Of a stretch of 64,000 nt of DNA, positions 26,001 through 41,000 are shown piece by piece. This stretch comes from Pomphorhynchus laevis. Its lineage: Eukaryota; Acanthocephala; Palaeacanthocephala; Echinorhynchida; Pomphorhynchidae. The translations under genes and the position numbers were made by a program. The notes under the pieces were generated by a model. It was given only the letters and a program-made list of their open reading frames with translations, searched no databases and had not been told where the DNA came from. The stretch's first letter is position 1, and each line of letters begins with the position of its first letter. Where the stretch lies: contig WNNJ02002834.1 in the NCBI GenBank assembly GCA_012934845.2, positions 62,001 to 126,000 of the forward strand, read 5' to 3'.

Positions 26001-29000
26001 TATATCGTAAGTGCTCAAGTTGTTTTAGAAAATTTTGATTGTTTTTATAAACTCTTCATCATTTACGTAGAGTTCATGAACTGCTTGAAAGATTTCTCTG
26101 TTCTCGATGTAACGCACGTTCTTAGTATTTTGCGATTTGCTTATGCTTTTGTACAAAATGATTGTGTATCGCCCCATCATATGGATGTTACAGTAGTTTA
26201 TCTCTCAATAGTAAAGTACCGTAACCTATATAAAAGTAGTTCGCGATCTTACATTATGCTTAAGCAAGTGGTCGTATATCCTAATTCTCCGTCGATTTAT
26301 AATTAGTAAATTTTTTAATTTCATTTTTTAACTTCAAACCTCTTGATGTTTTCTAATCCTTATTCGGATACATAAAGTATAACTATAAAATCAAATTTCA
26401 TCAGAGGATATTGATCATTAGCATATATTTGGCCCCACTGCTAGGTCGAGGAATAGGTGCCGAAATCTGATGGCATAACAGTTCCTCCTTATGATTTCTA
26501 ATCCTCATCCTGATACATCGTATATTATTTATTAGCCAATTCATAAAATTGATTTAAATTTTTAAATTTTAATAATAAATTTTATTCTTATATAAATTTA
26601 AATTGTATAAAATCTTATAGTTGACTGATCTGAATTGTTTGTTTGATATTTCGTCGTATTACGAAAGCTGAGCATTCAGTCAAAGTTTTCAATTTATCGC
26701 ACATTCTTTGTTCGTATCTTAACTGATAGTATTGAACGAAAGAAGTGTTCTTTGGTACAATTGACCGAAATGAGTTTCCTTTGTACTCCATATCGCCTGA
26801 GCATTAGAAAATCTGACACCCACAAGAATCTTGTAATATAGTCACTGGCTATATTGAAGGAGATCACTTTTAAAGGTTAGGATCCGTTCTAAAATGCTCA
26901 AGAAATGTCGTTTTGATGGGGTGTTTCTGCTGATCATTCTGATATAATGCCCATTAGAATACTTCTGTGCATGTGGATATTGTAAATCTTAAAACTTGCT
27001 GCAGAAGGTTATGCGAAACTAAACTTTAGTCTGTCACATAATGTAGTCTTTAAGAAGAAAAGGCCTTTTAAGTGTCAAATATGACTATTTGTCACTTACA
27101 ATCTACTAAAATGACAACCTTTATTAATTTGAATTCTGTAAACATATAAGTAAACTTTTTAAACTGCACATATTACAATGATGTAGTCCACAGTTTAGGA
27201 TCTTAATTCTAGTAATCAAATAAGCTAACTGAGTCTACGTATTTAATATAATTATAAAATAAACAAAACATAATAATGCTAAACGCAGTAAGCGAATATT
27301 TACGTGGAACATATAATGATCTAGTAAACTTATTATGCAGAGAAATCGAAGTTGTAGATGCACTCCGAGCTGCATGGCATTTTCTGATTCAATTATATAT
27401 TACCAAAACGTATTATAGTTAAACCTATTTACACTAATACTATTATACTAACAATATTATATAATACTCAGTACTAATCAGTATTCCGATATATATGAAG
27501 TGATTGTTTATTAAAAATAATATTCATGTATATTTTATGTAATATTAGTCTGCAAATATTTCTTTCAAATTAGAGATCTATCTCACAATCGCATTGTCTA
27601 TATTCCTAATGGTTTCTTAAGTAACAAACACACAATTTCACACGTGTAAGTCAAGTTTCTTAAGTTGATATCTAAACTTGATTTATTAATGCCAAATATG
27701 TTATTTATATCACAATTATATTGGCAATTGCTTATCTATTTTAATCTGTTATTTTTTGATCTTAAAATATAATTGCATTATTATAATTTATTATAATATT
27801 CATATAATTAGATCATATTTTGACTATAACTTATTCAAATTATTATATTATTATATTAAGAATATAATATAATATATTCTTATTATACATTATAATTAGA
27901 AAATATATTCTTATAGTATATATAATATATTTTAAGAATATAATATATTCTAATATTATATTATCATTATATTTATTTCGTTATTATAATTTTTGTTCGG
28001 CAATTTCAGATGATATATAAGCTTCATTTATAGTACTATTATCAAAATAATAATTTATTTATTATCAAAATAAATTTATTATATTTTGACTATAACTTAT
28101 TCAAATTATTATCTTCATATTGATTACCTATTAATTTAAACTATTGAATAATTCCACAACTTTAATTATTATTCATCAATTTTAAGCTTCATTAATGTTA
28201 CGATTATTTTTGCAATCAATTATTTATTTTTATCTGTAATTTTAATCTTAAATTATTACTGAATTTGTTGATTTAATTGATTACCTATAAATTTAGACTA
28301 TTAAAAAATACCATATACCTATTATTATTTTTGATCAGCAATTTCGGCTTATATCAAGTTTTTTAAGTTGATATTTAAACTATATTTGCAATATGTTATT
28401 TTATCACAATATGACAATCGCTTATTTCGTTTAATCTGTTATTTTTTGATCTTAAAATATATTTCCGTTGTTGTAATTTATTACAATTCATATATCATTA
28501 TTACACTTTTAAAATAAATATTATATTAACAATATTATATTTTATTATATTTATTTCATTATTACATTTTGTATTGAGCAATTTTGGTTGATATATAAGC
28601 TTCACTTATATTACGATTATTTTGGCAATCGAATATTTATTTTAATCTGTTATTTTTGATCTTAAATTATTACTGAATTTGATGCCAATTTAAAATTTTT
28701 TTGGTCTTTTACAAATGGTAAAAAATATATTTAATTACATTTCATTTAACTTTTGTAGTTTTTAATTAAAAAATATAAAAAGTCAATTAAAATTTGACAT
28801 TTTTATAAAAAAAAATTTTCTTATTTTTTTAATATATTTTGTCGCAAAATACTTTTAATATTTCATTAATGAATATAATTTACATTATTTATAAGGTAAT
28901 ACAATGTTTTGTAATTCGAAGTCATTTCGTTATTATGCATGCGAAAATATGTTTAAAAATATTATTTTCAATTTTTCAAAACACTAAAATTTATTAAACA

Positions 29001-32000
29001 AAAAGATAGAAATCCACAAATTCGAGTTATATTCGATAATTTTTTGCCACATTAAATCATTTTACGTTCACAGTTTTTCAAATTTGAATTTGTTGTCAAA
29101 TAATTCGGGTAATACTTATATATAAAATATAAAATATGCAACAATGTATCATATAAATTACTATAAAGTGAAAAGCAGTCGATACGATTTATGTCATCCA
29201 TTGCCAAGTTTTCAAATAAAATATTTTAATTTAGAAATTTGTCTTTCAACATGATTACTAAAGTAAGCGCCGGAGCTTTCCATAATATGTTGGGCCTTCA
29301 AGATATGTATGTAATTCGATTTGTTCTTTCCCGTTTTTTCAAGTAAAATGTCAGATTTTAATCAAATTTTTATTGTCAGATATAATCATATTTTATATCA
29401 TTTTATTCTTTTTTATTATTTTTTTTCATAAAAATATAATTAATACATTATTAAGACGAAATAAATATTGTGAACAACATTTGTTGTTCACACATAAAAA
29501 TTATTAACTGATCAAATGAGATAATGAATATAATTTTGATTGAAATCGAATTTTCGATAGCTAACAGATATTATAACATATATTATATGTTATCATAATT
29601 CTATTATAACAAATAGTAATATTATAATAGACGATAGAATATTAGATATTATATCGCCTTTTATAATACATCATCTGCTTTTATAACGTCTGTTGTTATT
29701 CCCCTGCTATCATAATACATCGTCTGTTATTTGTTAGTCAATTTTTATAATAAAATTGACTAACAAATATTGATAAACCCAATATTGATTTAACAAATAT
29801 TTTAGAAGTTTCCAGTTTATTCATTAAGTTTATTCGTTATAATAAATTATTTACTGTTTCTTTATCACAATCTAACAATTAATTTTTTTTGGATAGTTCA
29901 ATTCAAAACAATCGTTATTTTATATATTTTGGATTTAATTATTAAAATTATTTAATTAATTTCGTTTTTGAATAGTGTTTCTTTTTTTTATTATTTTTGT
30001 GTTTTTTGATCATTTTATTGTTCATTGTGAATTTTAGTTTAATGTATTAATAACGTCTGTTGTTATAATACATCGTCTGCTATCATAATACATCGTCTGT
30101 TATTTATTAGTTTTTATTAAAAATTGATTTTTGCTTAAATTTCAATTTTAAATTTTTACTTGATTAATATTTTCTAAAATCTTATAAAAATTATAAATTA
30201 TTTATAATTAATTATTTAAATTTTATTTTACATTATTTTAATTTATCAAATGTAAAATACGTATACCCAGTTAAGTGATCTGATTTAATATCGTTACTAC
30301 ATATTAATTGATTCAAAAAGAGAGTGAATATTATTTTTATTAAAATCAAATTTTTGATAGATAATTGCTATTCATTAGGATAAAATTATATAAAACAATT
30401 TAAAGCATTGCTAGTTATATGAAGATTACCGTATCGCATAAGGTCAAACGATTATTTGTGCCTGTCTATTTTTCATCAAAACATCAAACTTAAATTTGCA
30501 ATGAACAGCAAAATGAACAAAATACAACAGTGGAGATGAAAAACAAAAGCAATAACAATGATAAAAGAAACACTATTCAGGACAAAATTAATATTAGAAT
30601 TGATTAATAAACATCAAATAATTTTAAATAAAGAATAAATAATTTAAATAACTTCTAAAATATTTGTTTTTAAATCAATATCGGGTTAATGTTTAAGATT
30701 TAATAATAAATCTGAAAATGTTTGTTGAATTTTAATAATTCCCAAACTAGTCATAATTAATTGATGCTTAATAATAAACCCGATGTTGATTTTACAAATA
30801 TTTTGGAAGTTTCCAGTTTATTCGTTATAATAAATAATTTACTGTTTCTTTATCACAATCTAACAATTATTTTTTTTTCGGATAGTTCAATTCAAAACAA
30901 TCGTTATTTTATATATTTTGGATTGTTATTGTTACTGTTTTTGTGTTTTTTGATCATTTTATTGTTCATTGTGAATTTCAGTTCGATGTTTTGACGAAAA
31001 AGGGGCTAACTTGTAGTTATTTTATATATTTTGGATTTAATTAATTAGATTATTTAATCAAATTTGCTTTTGAATATTGCTTCTTTTGTGAAATATTTGT
31101 TGTATTTCATTGTTCCTTGTGAATTTCAGTTTGATGTTTTGATAAAAGGGGCACAACTATTTGTTTGAACTTCTGCGATATGGTAATCATCATAAAACTA
31201 GCAAATTTTAAAAATTAGTTTATATAATAAACTAATTATTCTAATAATTAGTTTATTAAAATAAACTAATTTTATAATAATATATAATAAACTAATTAAT
31301 CATAACCAAGGTAGAAACCAAGGTTTCTAACTTGGTTAGGAGATAGCAGTTAACTATCGAAAATTTGATTTTAATAAAAATTTTATCCACTCTATCTTTT
31401 GATCAGTTACTGATTCTTGAAATGGTTAACAATGAATATTGTTGTGGTAAATATTGCAATCAATATTGACTAATATTCCTTGTCTGATTTTAAGACATAT
31501 TTTACTAAATGAATTCATTGCATTATAAGCTATGTGTATGATAGAAATGAATTTGTTCTTCATTGTAGACAAAATAAATCGTTTTATTCTTTCGTAGCAG
31601 CATTTGAGTTGTGTGTTATCTTAAAGTTGGTATTGTATTTTTAATTTATTGTTTTAAGATCAAGCATATAGCAACTGACAATGCATCGTACAGTTAGCAC
31701 ACATTCTACGAATTTGAACATTTATTTCTTTCAACGTTACTTTTATAACTTTAAATACTTGAATATATTATAGTGTTATTTCGATTTAGATAAATAAGTG
31801 TGATGCTATTTGATATTTGAATAGCATAGTGTTATTTCGCTTAAGATAAATAATTGTAATGTTATTTGAATGTTATGTACTAGACGATTATTTGGCAATC
31901 CTATTACCGAAATACCGTCCGGCTTTGTGAACTTATCATCTCAGTTAAAATCAATGTGAGTAAATTGATTTGTCGAGAATTGAATTTATAACAAAAGAAA

Positions 32001-35000
32001 GAATACAAAACTCAATTGCATGTCATGAATAAATTTAAAGTCTCTTTTAGCACGGATAGATAAATATAGACTCATTGGTTTAGATTGATTGTATATGTTG
32101 TTTAAAATAAACGTTTCCAAAAATATACGATCAACTCTATTATTTGTTTAATAACTAGAAATAAAATGTAATTTATTGCAAGGTATGCCTTCTAACTTCT
32201 TAATTTTATATGAAAGCGACATATAAAATGTTCAGAATATGACAATCTAAAACACTAATCTCTATGTAAATTGTACAGTTTTTCAATTCCCAGATTGCAT
32301 ACGTTTCATGTTTCGTTTACATGAACGCTTTTAAGCTTAGAGTACTAACAGTATATGCAAATATTATTTTCCAAATTTGAATTATTAATCGTACAATATG
32401 TTAAATAAAACTTGTAACGCTATATCTGAGAATGTTTCACTGATAATATGTAATTAGAACTCTATCAATAATATTACGTGTTCAATATTATGCTTTGTAT
32501 CGTTATATTTGTTTATTGCAAGCTAAATCGTTTTAGACACATATGATTTATGTTATAATCAGTGTTTTTAATTTAAAAAAATTGTGTACCCTCATTGATG
32601 AGACGTCCATTAATTATGTTATTGTCGAATAACTTAAATTTATATATACTTTTATATAGATTCTTGTATACTTTTATCTAATTTTCATTGATTGCAAACA
32701 GCGATTGTGTTATGGTTAACACAATCTTAAATTTTTGTATTAGCATTTGTGCCACATTCATTTTCATTGCAACTTTTGGTATACAAATGCTTAAGAAACA
32801 CTTTAACAAATTCTATGTTTCAATAAATTATTTTTAACAAACTTTACAACAGTTTTCAATTTACAACTTATCATTATTACATGTATGAAATAAAAGCGGG
32901 CAAAGCTTGATAAGCTTAACGTATTCGACAATACAAACAAATCTAATAGCTTTCATAGTAAACATTTTATTAAATAAATAATATTTTTAAAATTTTATAA
33001 TCAAGTTTCATGTTTTTCCAATTAAATTCAATTCATTTCATTTTATTTATAAATTTAAATTTTATTACCTGAACAAAGCGACAATTCGAAAATAAAATAT
33101 CAATTTGATTTCAAACAAAAACATTAAATAGTTTAATAAAATCATAGCAAAAACTGGTAATTAACAACCTGGAAATAATAATATTAAAACGCTGATAAAT
33201 AGTAACTGATAAGTTTTAATTAAATGACATATAAAAGTTTTATAAATTTACCTGCAAGATGCACTACTTTGTGAGTTGTGAATTCATAGAATAATGAATT
33301 CCACTCAACTTTAATCGCAAAGTACCCGAATTAGAAACGATGAGTACTCAAATATTTACCGAAAACGAAATTAAACTTTTTATGGCCTGATTTGCTATTT
33401 GTTGTTAATTACAAATCGATTGTTTAAACATTTCCTTTTGATATCGAAAAGAACAGGCATATGTTGCTTAATTTGTAATAATAAATCGATAGTTACAGAA
33501 CTATTCCTGAACTCCATTTTGCTACTTTTGAGACCGATTTCATGCAAAAGTGCTAACAGTTTTGTTGTAATACGTCTTGTTATCTAATTGATGCTATTTT
33601 AGTGAAATTACTTTGAAACATCTTCAATGCCCTAATATAAGCGGAATTTCCAATCAAATCGAAGAAATGTAAGTTTGATAGATCACGTATTTTAGCAATT
33701 AAATTCATAAAATCAGTATCTCATTTAATGCATATTTAAATAAATAAATTTACATTAAATACATATCCTTGACACATTTTTAAAATCAATTGTAAGTGTA
33801 ATTAAGTTAAATATTGAAATGAAATGGGAATTACGTAGAACTTTAAGATTATAACTACAAAAACAATTTTTAATGCATCACGATGTTAGATTCTATTATT
33901 TCTCGTAAAATGATATTTTTAGTTGCGTTTTTTAAATTAATTCATTTACAATAAAGTGGATGCATACGTTAAGGATATTAAGATCATGTCAAAAGGAATT
34001 TGCTAAAATTATATCTTTAATAAGAATGATCTTAGAACAAATATAAACACTTTACTGTCTCGAATTTTTTTAATTTGGTATTTAACAAATTTGAATAACA
34101 AAAAAAATTTGTTTGTTAAGAATGCATGACTGTTTGTGGCCTAGAAGTGAAACAGAGATATTACCTTTACTGCCTCGGATTTGGTTGTTTTAATTTAGTA
34201 TTTAACACATTTGAATAACAAAAAATGTGTTTGTTAAGAATGCATGACTGTTCGTGGCTTAGAAGTTAAGTCATTATGGTGTTTATAATACAACGAATTG
34301 GGCTTCACGAATAATAATGCAATTTTGAAATAGGAACTACGTTTAGATGTAGTTTGCAATGTTTTTTCGGGGTCGGTTTGAGCAGACATTTACAAATGCC
34401 GTAATATTTAATCTACCTACTTTCTCTATCTTTAGACAAACTGACTTGATAATTTCCAATATAATTAGAGGAAAGCAATTACCAAATGTTGTGAAAGCAC
34501 ATCGTTTGTAGTAAATTTATTCTTCTTAGATAATGGTCATCTAACAAATAGCAACTAAAATGATATTAAAAATAAAACTTACCTATATGTTGTTGTAAAC
34601 ATATAATTGTGCTTGCATTTTTTGTTCTGCTTTTGCCTATTAAGGATACCACGATCAACATATATGCGACCAAAGCATAATTTTAAATGCAACACCCATT
34701 TTTGTACTTAATTTCGCTCAATTGCTGGAATCTATATTTATGTAAAAATTAATTAATAAATAATATCTATTAATAAATAGGATATATTTTTGGTTTTGTT
34801 AATTTCGCTCTTTTTCACTGATGATGTTCATTCATTAAGTTCTTGAGAAAGTATACATAGATATGCGATTGAAATATCAAATTCGCTCATAAAACTGTTT
34901 CTTCTTAGATTTCGTAGTTTCATATCGTCCGCAGGTTTCATGTTGTCACTTGCAAACAAAATAATTTTTATTTTTGTAAATAAAACATAATTCTAAAAAT

Positions 35001-38000
35001 ACTTTATATATTTATCTTAAATTTTATTAAATGTTGAAAATTGAACTAAATTAGATGTAATTTAAGTGAATTTTATATTAATTTATATGGCCAACATAAT
35101 TTTATAATTCACAAATTTCTTTGCCTTAAATGCGAAATATTTAATTAATAAAAAACTCAAGGAGAATTTAATTTTTAGAAAATTTGCTGGTTGTGAAATA
35201 AACATCAAAGACTTCCTTGGCTTGGATAAATTGACTTCCCTGTAAGTTTTATAGATCATAAAACAATAGCAGCTAAACCTTTTTCAAACTTAAACTTTTA
35301 GCAATGATTATTAATAGATATTTTTTAATATCATTTTAATCTTTTGAATTAATAAAATTATTATATAAATGTGTAAGTATTTATGTTATCTATAAATAAG
35401 AAATCATTTAGTGTTCTATTTAGTAGATGTCACGAGGATTATCCCATATTTTGTCACATTTACCTTAATTGGATGTTACATTGACGTTGAAAGTCTCGAT
35501 AGATAATAGGCATAGCTTGCATTTTAATTAGACAGTTGCTTTTTATTTCAGCCAAACGTTTATGGCTTTATGTACTAGCCAAATTATTCGCATGAAAAAA
35601 AAACAATATTTTATGAATTTATTCTAATTTGGCTCTTTTCATCTTTTGGCTCTATTTTCAGATTGTGCTTATTCGATAGTCATTATACGATGACATTATT
35701 GAAAATAAAATAGTATTTGTATATCTATCAACGATTATTGTATATTGTTTGATTGAATTCGATTGATTTTATTACCAAACAATTTGTGTCGGTATTTTAA
35801 ATTCAAAATTTAAATTTAAAGTTGATCCCCTCATAATGAAAAATATATTTGAAAGTTGAAATCTAATAAAACAAATTAAACATAAAATAATTTAATATTT
35901 AAAAAATTCTTTCTAAGCAAAATTACTATATTTACTATCATGTTTGCATGGAATATAACAAACATTATATATCCGTTTTATATATAAAATATTTATTTTA
36001 GTTATAACTCTATTACTGTGGTCGAGTAAATTTTGTTAAGTTTGTCGATTTTAAATGAATATTGTCGATGTAGGACAATCTGCATTGGCTTTGTATTTAT
36101 AAAATATTTCTAACATATTAATTGCCTTTATTCTGTGTCAAGGTCGATATTGAGTTCAAATGTCACTTCCATGGATTTATAACAAACATTATATATACGT
36201 TTTAATTCGCTTGATTTTTTGATTGCACAAACAATTCGATTAATCTAAATATCAAATTTAAATTTGATGTATTGTTCATAATAAAAACATATATTTGAAT
36301 GTTGAAATCTATTTTTTTTGAAATATTAAATAATTAAATATTAATTATTTAATAAAAATTGATTCTAAACAAAATAATATTATTTAAAGCTATTATTAAT
36401 GATAACTATTATGTTTGCATGAAATATATTAAAACATTATATATACGTTTTATTTTTTATATTTCGCTAGTTAACACTCCATCACTACATTGTGGTCGAG
36501 TAAATGTTTTAAATTTGTCGATAGTAAACAGATGTTGTCAACATAGGATTGTTTAACTACTTACAAAATATTTCTAAAATATTAATTGCGATTATTCTGT
36601 GTCAAGATCGATACTGAGTGCAAATATCACTTCCATGGATTTTCTCTATCACGTTAAAGTTTCCTACCTAGCTTATCTGTAAATGAACACTTTTTCATTA
36701 TATCTTTATTAAATGCTTTAAATCGTAGTTCACTTTCTGGCAACATAATCAAAGAGTTGGACTTCGCAATATTTAAATTTATTCCCAACGTCCATTATTT
36801 GTGAGTACAAATTAAATACGTGTTGTTTTAAATAATAAATTTAATTTTTTTTGCAAATACAACTTACGTTTGCGATCTATTTGAACTATGTTGAGAAATA
36901 CTTGCTGAGATATCTAAGCTGAGATATTTGCTATATATATTAAGTTAATATATAATATTTTCTTATAATATATCTTGTATATTTTTACACAATTGAATAT
37001 CTTGATTTAATATATATTCATAAGCTATTATGCGGAAGTTATCTGCTCGAATATAATTATATATATTATCTGACGGCTTTAAGGTACAAGTAAATACAGT
37101 AGTTGAAGATCAAAGTTATCGTATTATATTATATAAAATTAGATTATAATATTATTATATATTATATAATATTATATTTATATTATATTAATAATATTAT
37201 TTTAATAATATTATTTTAATATTATAATATTATTCTTGATCAGATCTTTCTAATATACTCGTTGGTTATATCTCAACATCGTTTTTATACATTTAGGTTT
37301 ATTTTAGAATAGTTTCATATCAGAATATCTATGACGTAATGTATATGAAGTGAAATATGAAATGTCAAATTCTCTAATTACAAATATTAACTTTTAATAT
37401 TTTTCGTTGCATTTTATAAAAAGATGTTGTAAAGGTAATACTTGATATGAATTACTATTAAGAATCTTTCGTGAATAAAGCTCACACTAATAAAATTTAA
37501 ACAAATATTCCTTTTGGAATATTATTTTGCATGAAAATTCTAAATTTTATATTGACTTTTTATTGACTTTTGTATTTTTGCATTTATTCGCTTAAAATAC
37601 GAAGTGTTTAAAAATAATAAACCGTTTGCTTTGTGTAGAAACTTATCATTCAATCGGATAGTGACGATAACCAAAGCACAACTTCCCACAACATACAACT
37701 TAAAATCTTTGTAAGTTTGCAGCTTTTAAGTTAGATTTATTCACAATTGTTTATTTATGCACATATTATTATTTCAGCATTTGTTTTCAAAAAAATTTAA
37801 ACAACATAAATTAGATTAACAAAGTTTACGTATCGCCATAATACGTAAGAATCATATTATAACCTTAAGAATCATTAATAAATTAAAAATAAAATAAGCA
37901 ATTTTGATTTGTGTTAAGAGCTTACCGTATATGAACATTATTGAAATAAATATGAAATTTGTATATTGTTTCCACTGATCCGGAGGTCAGGTTGTGGATG

Positions 38001-41000
38001 CAGTGCACGTACGAGACGTGACCAATTATCACGATTATTATTAACCAGCACAACTTTCCTTATAGATAGCCTAAGCGTTTCTTGGCAAGATGTTGAGTTT
38101 GATTTCTCCACCTATACCGAAGTCTGCATAACAGTATCCGTCCAGAAAGTCTATCTGGAAAACTTCACAAAGAAAACGCCTCCTAGCCATTCTCGAAACA
38201 CGACCAAGCCACCCCCAGATGACCGTCTTCAACGTGGAGGAGCATCGACTTTACGCAAAGATGGTCACAGATTACCGACTAATATCCTTATTAAATAATA
38301 CTGATTTTGCGCAATCAAGTGCTTCAGGAACGGAAGCGTTAGTGAATTGCATTGATGTGTATTGCGGATAAAGTCGAAGCTATTAATAAATTTTGACATA
38401 ATAGAATTTACAGGTTCTCTTAGTGAGCTACACAAGAACTTTCCGACCTCATAATAAATAGCATCCAGGTACTATTAGGTGTAAGGGCATTTCTTCTATA
38501 TTAATCTTAGGTAAGCCGTATTTGTAAAGAACTGGCAAAGAAGACACATTTTATAAATACTTAATTATTGTAAGTCTTTTATTAAGAGTTTCAATCTGCT
38601 ATAAATTAAGTTGCATTTTGACTACCTGGAATGTGAGCCAAAATTTTGCTTCTTTGGTTGAATAAATGTTGTTTAATCCCCTTATACACAATGAACGAAA
38701 AACTATCAATACCTTTGGAATCGTTAAAAATGATTTCACTTGACAACAAAGTAATTCCAGATCGTAAGAATTTAGTAAAAAAGTATTTACTGAAAATACG
38801 ATTTAATGAATGCTTTTCGTGTCTATAATTTCCAAACTTGCTAATACTTACATATTTACAGTGAAGTACGAAAATAAATATAGACTAACTTTAATGTCAA
38901 CTCTAATAAAAATTTACTAATTATGGTTTATTATTTTGAATTTTTAATAAAGAAGAGTTATTAAATAATTAACTTGAATTGTTTTAATTATCATTCACAT
39001 GTTCTCGTGATGATCTATTGAAGCTACGTTTGCTAACGTCAAGCTCAAGAAAGATCTAATTTTATCAATAAAATTGCTGTATGGCCTGCTCCTGTAGTTT
39101 CTTTCCAGCAATTTTATTGACACAAGCAAGTAAAAAAACTATAAATGGGTAAAATTGTATTCTCGAGATGCATTCAATGTGTTTGCCATATTTTAACGTG
39201 TTGGGAATATTATTACTACCTACTTATAGATAGTAATAATTACTAAAGTAGCCGTATTTCAACTCACTGTTTATCGTTTATAATTTAATTAACATTATCT
39301 TACCTATTTTAAGGAAAATAAAAAATAAATGTCTCTTAAAATTAATCTATAAGTCAAATTAATTCAAATATTTCATCGATTGCAAATGATTGTAGGGATT
39401 TAAGAGGCAACGGAATTTGGTTAATTTCAGATTTCATCTACCTATTTAACAAGTCAACGGATTATCTGTAAGTCAAATATAAAACAAGTTTAGCTACATT
39501 TATCCTGCAAATGTTTTTTTCAAATACGAAAATTTCAATTACAAGCATTTAGTGAGAAATATTAATGTTATTATGTTAATAAATGTATCGAGCTATAGTT
39601 TTCTCATTAGTAGAATCTTATATGCTTTAAAGATTTTTGGCAAATTTTTATGAAGACCAGTTGCCTATGATGCGATGATGATAGTCTATAAAATAATAAA
39701 GTTTTATCAATAGTTAAATCCATTTGAAAATTAACGTACACTTTAGATCGTGCTCAACTGGTAAAACGTTAAGCTACGACTGGCTTTATAATGCTTATTG
39801 TTAAATCAAACACTAACGACGAAGATAGCTTTATTTTCAGTTTCAACATGTCCTCTAAGATTACTTTAACTGTGCGATACGAAAAGATGTCGCTTTTATA
39901 TTCCAGAAATTGCAACCAAGTTGACTTTTCGTCATTTCTACAAAAATGTTAATAAAATGATTACATTTCACAAAATAATTTATCTTAGCGAGGTTAATTA
40001 TCACTTTTATTACCTTTTGCTATGAACAACTTGTAGCTCGTGCTGAACAAACCACACATTTGAGTTTGGACGCTTATCATCAGCACAACTAAATCACTTT
40101 ATGATTTTAAATAGCAATACATGCTTGTGTTTAAGTTGTGCCATCCCTCATTATACAACTGAAATGAAGTGCTAGAATATCTGGCAATCGTATATGATTT
40201 ATTGTTTAATAATTATATACTTTCATCATATACAACATACAATATATTTTATATTGCATAAAAAAATAAAACATTATTTATTGTTGAATAAATATTTATT
40301 GTTTATCTATACACTATTGATAGTATAATCTTGCATACTATCAAGTATACGAGATTATATATTGTTATATATAATCTTGTATACGATTGTATATTATTGT
40401 ATATTGTTTTAACGGGTTACACCAAGTATATAATAACTTAATTCAATTTATTTAGATTACAATTTCACTTAATTTTACTATTTTATTATATCTATTTTAG
40501 TTTATCGGTTCAGTATTTTTAATTTTCGTTCTGATCTGTTTTAATTTTATTTAGTAGTAAATGCTTTATTTGGTAATATATTTAAAAATTTGTTGATAAA
40601 TGTCTTTTTACAGCAATTTAAATCGAAATTACAATCTGACCGAAATACAATTTACCGACTATCTGAACAATTTGATAACTCAAAAATCTTGGCAAGTAAT
40701 TCATGCCATTATCAAGTTTTATTCGATTGAAGATAATAGACAATTAATTACGTTTTTAAATTTTTAATATAAAAAAGTACGATCAGTAAAATAATTACGT
40801 TTTCCAAAATAATGTAACTTTCTGATGCCATCTGTCGGTTTTATTATCTTAATTGCTATCGATATTTTGAGCGATGACAAAACCACACATCTGATTTGGG
40901 TTGTCTTTCTAGCGCATATTCCTTCTAAATAAATTTAATTATGAAATAATTGTTAATTCATTCCTTGAACAACGCAATTTTATTTTTTAATTAATTTTAA

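Noticed and set aside
35661-35713. LRR exon after TTTTCAG (LCLFDSHYTM)
   Set aside because: It lacks the LxLxxN core and needs a poor donor to escape a stop.
38646-38828. LRR exon (LESLKMISLDNKVIP)
   Set aside because: It has suggestive spacing and GTAAGA after GATC, but no AG acceptor in range and the wrong phase.
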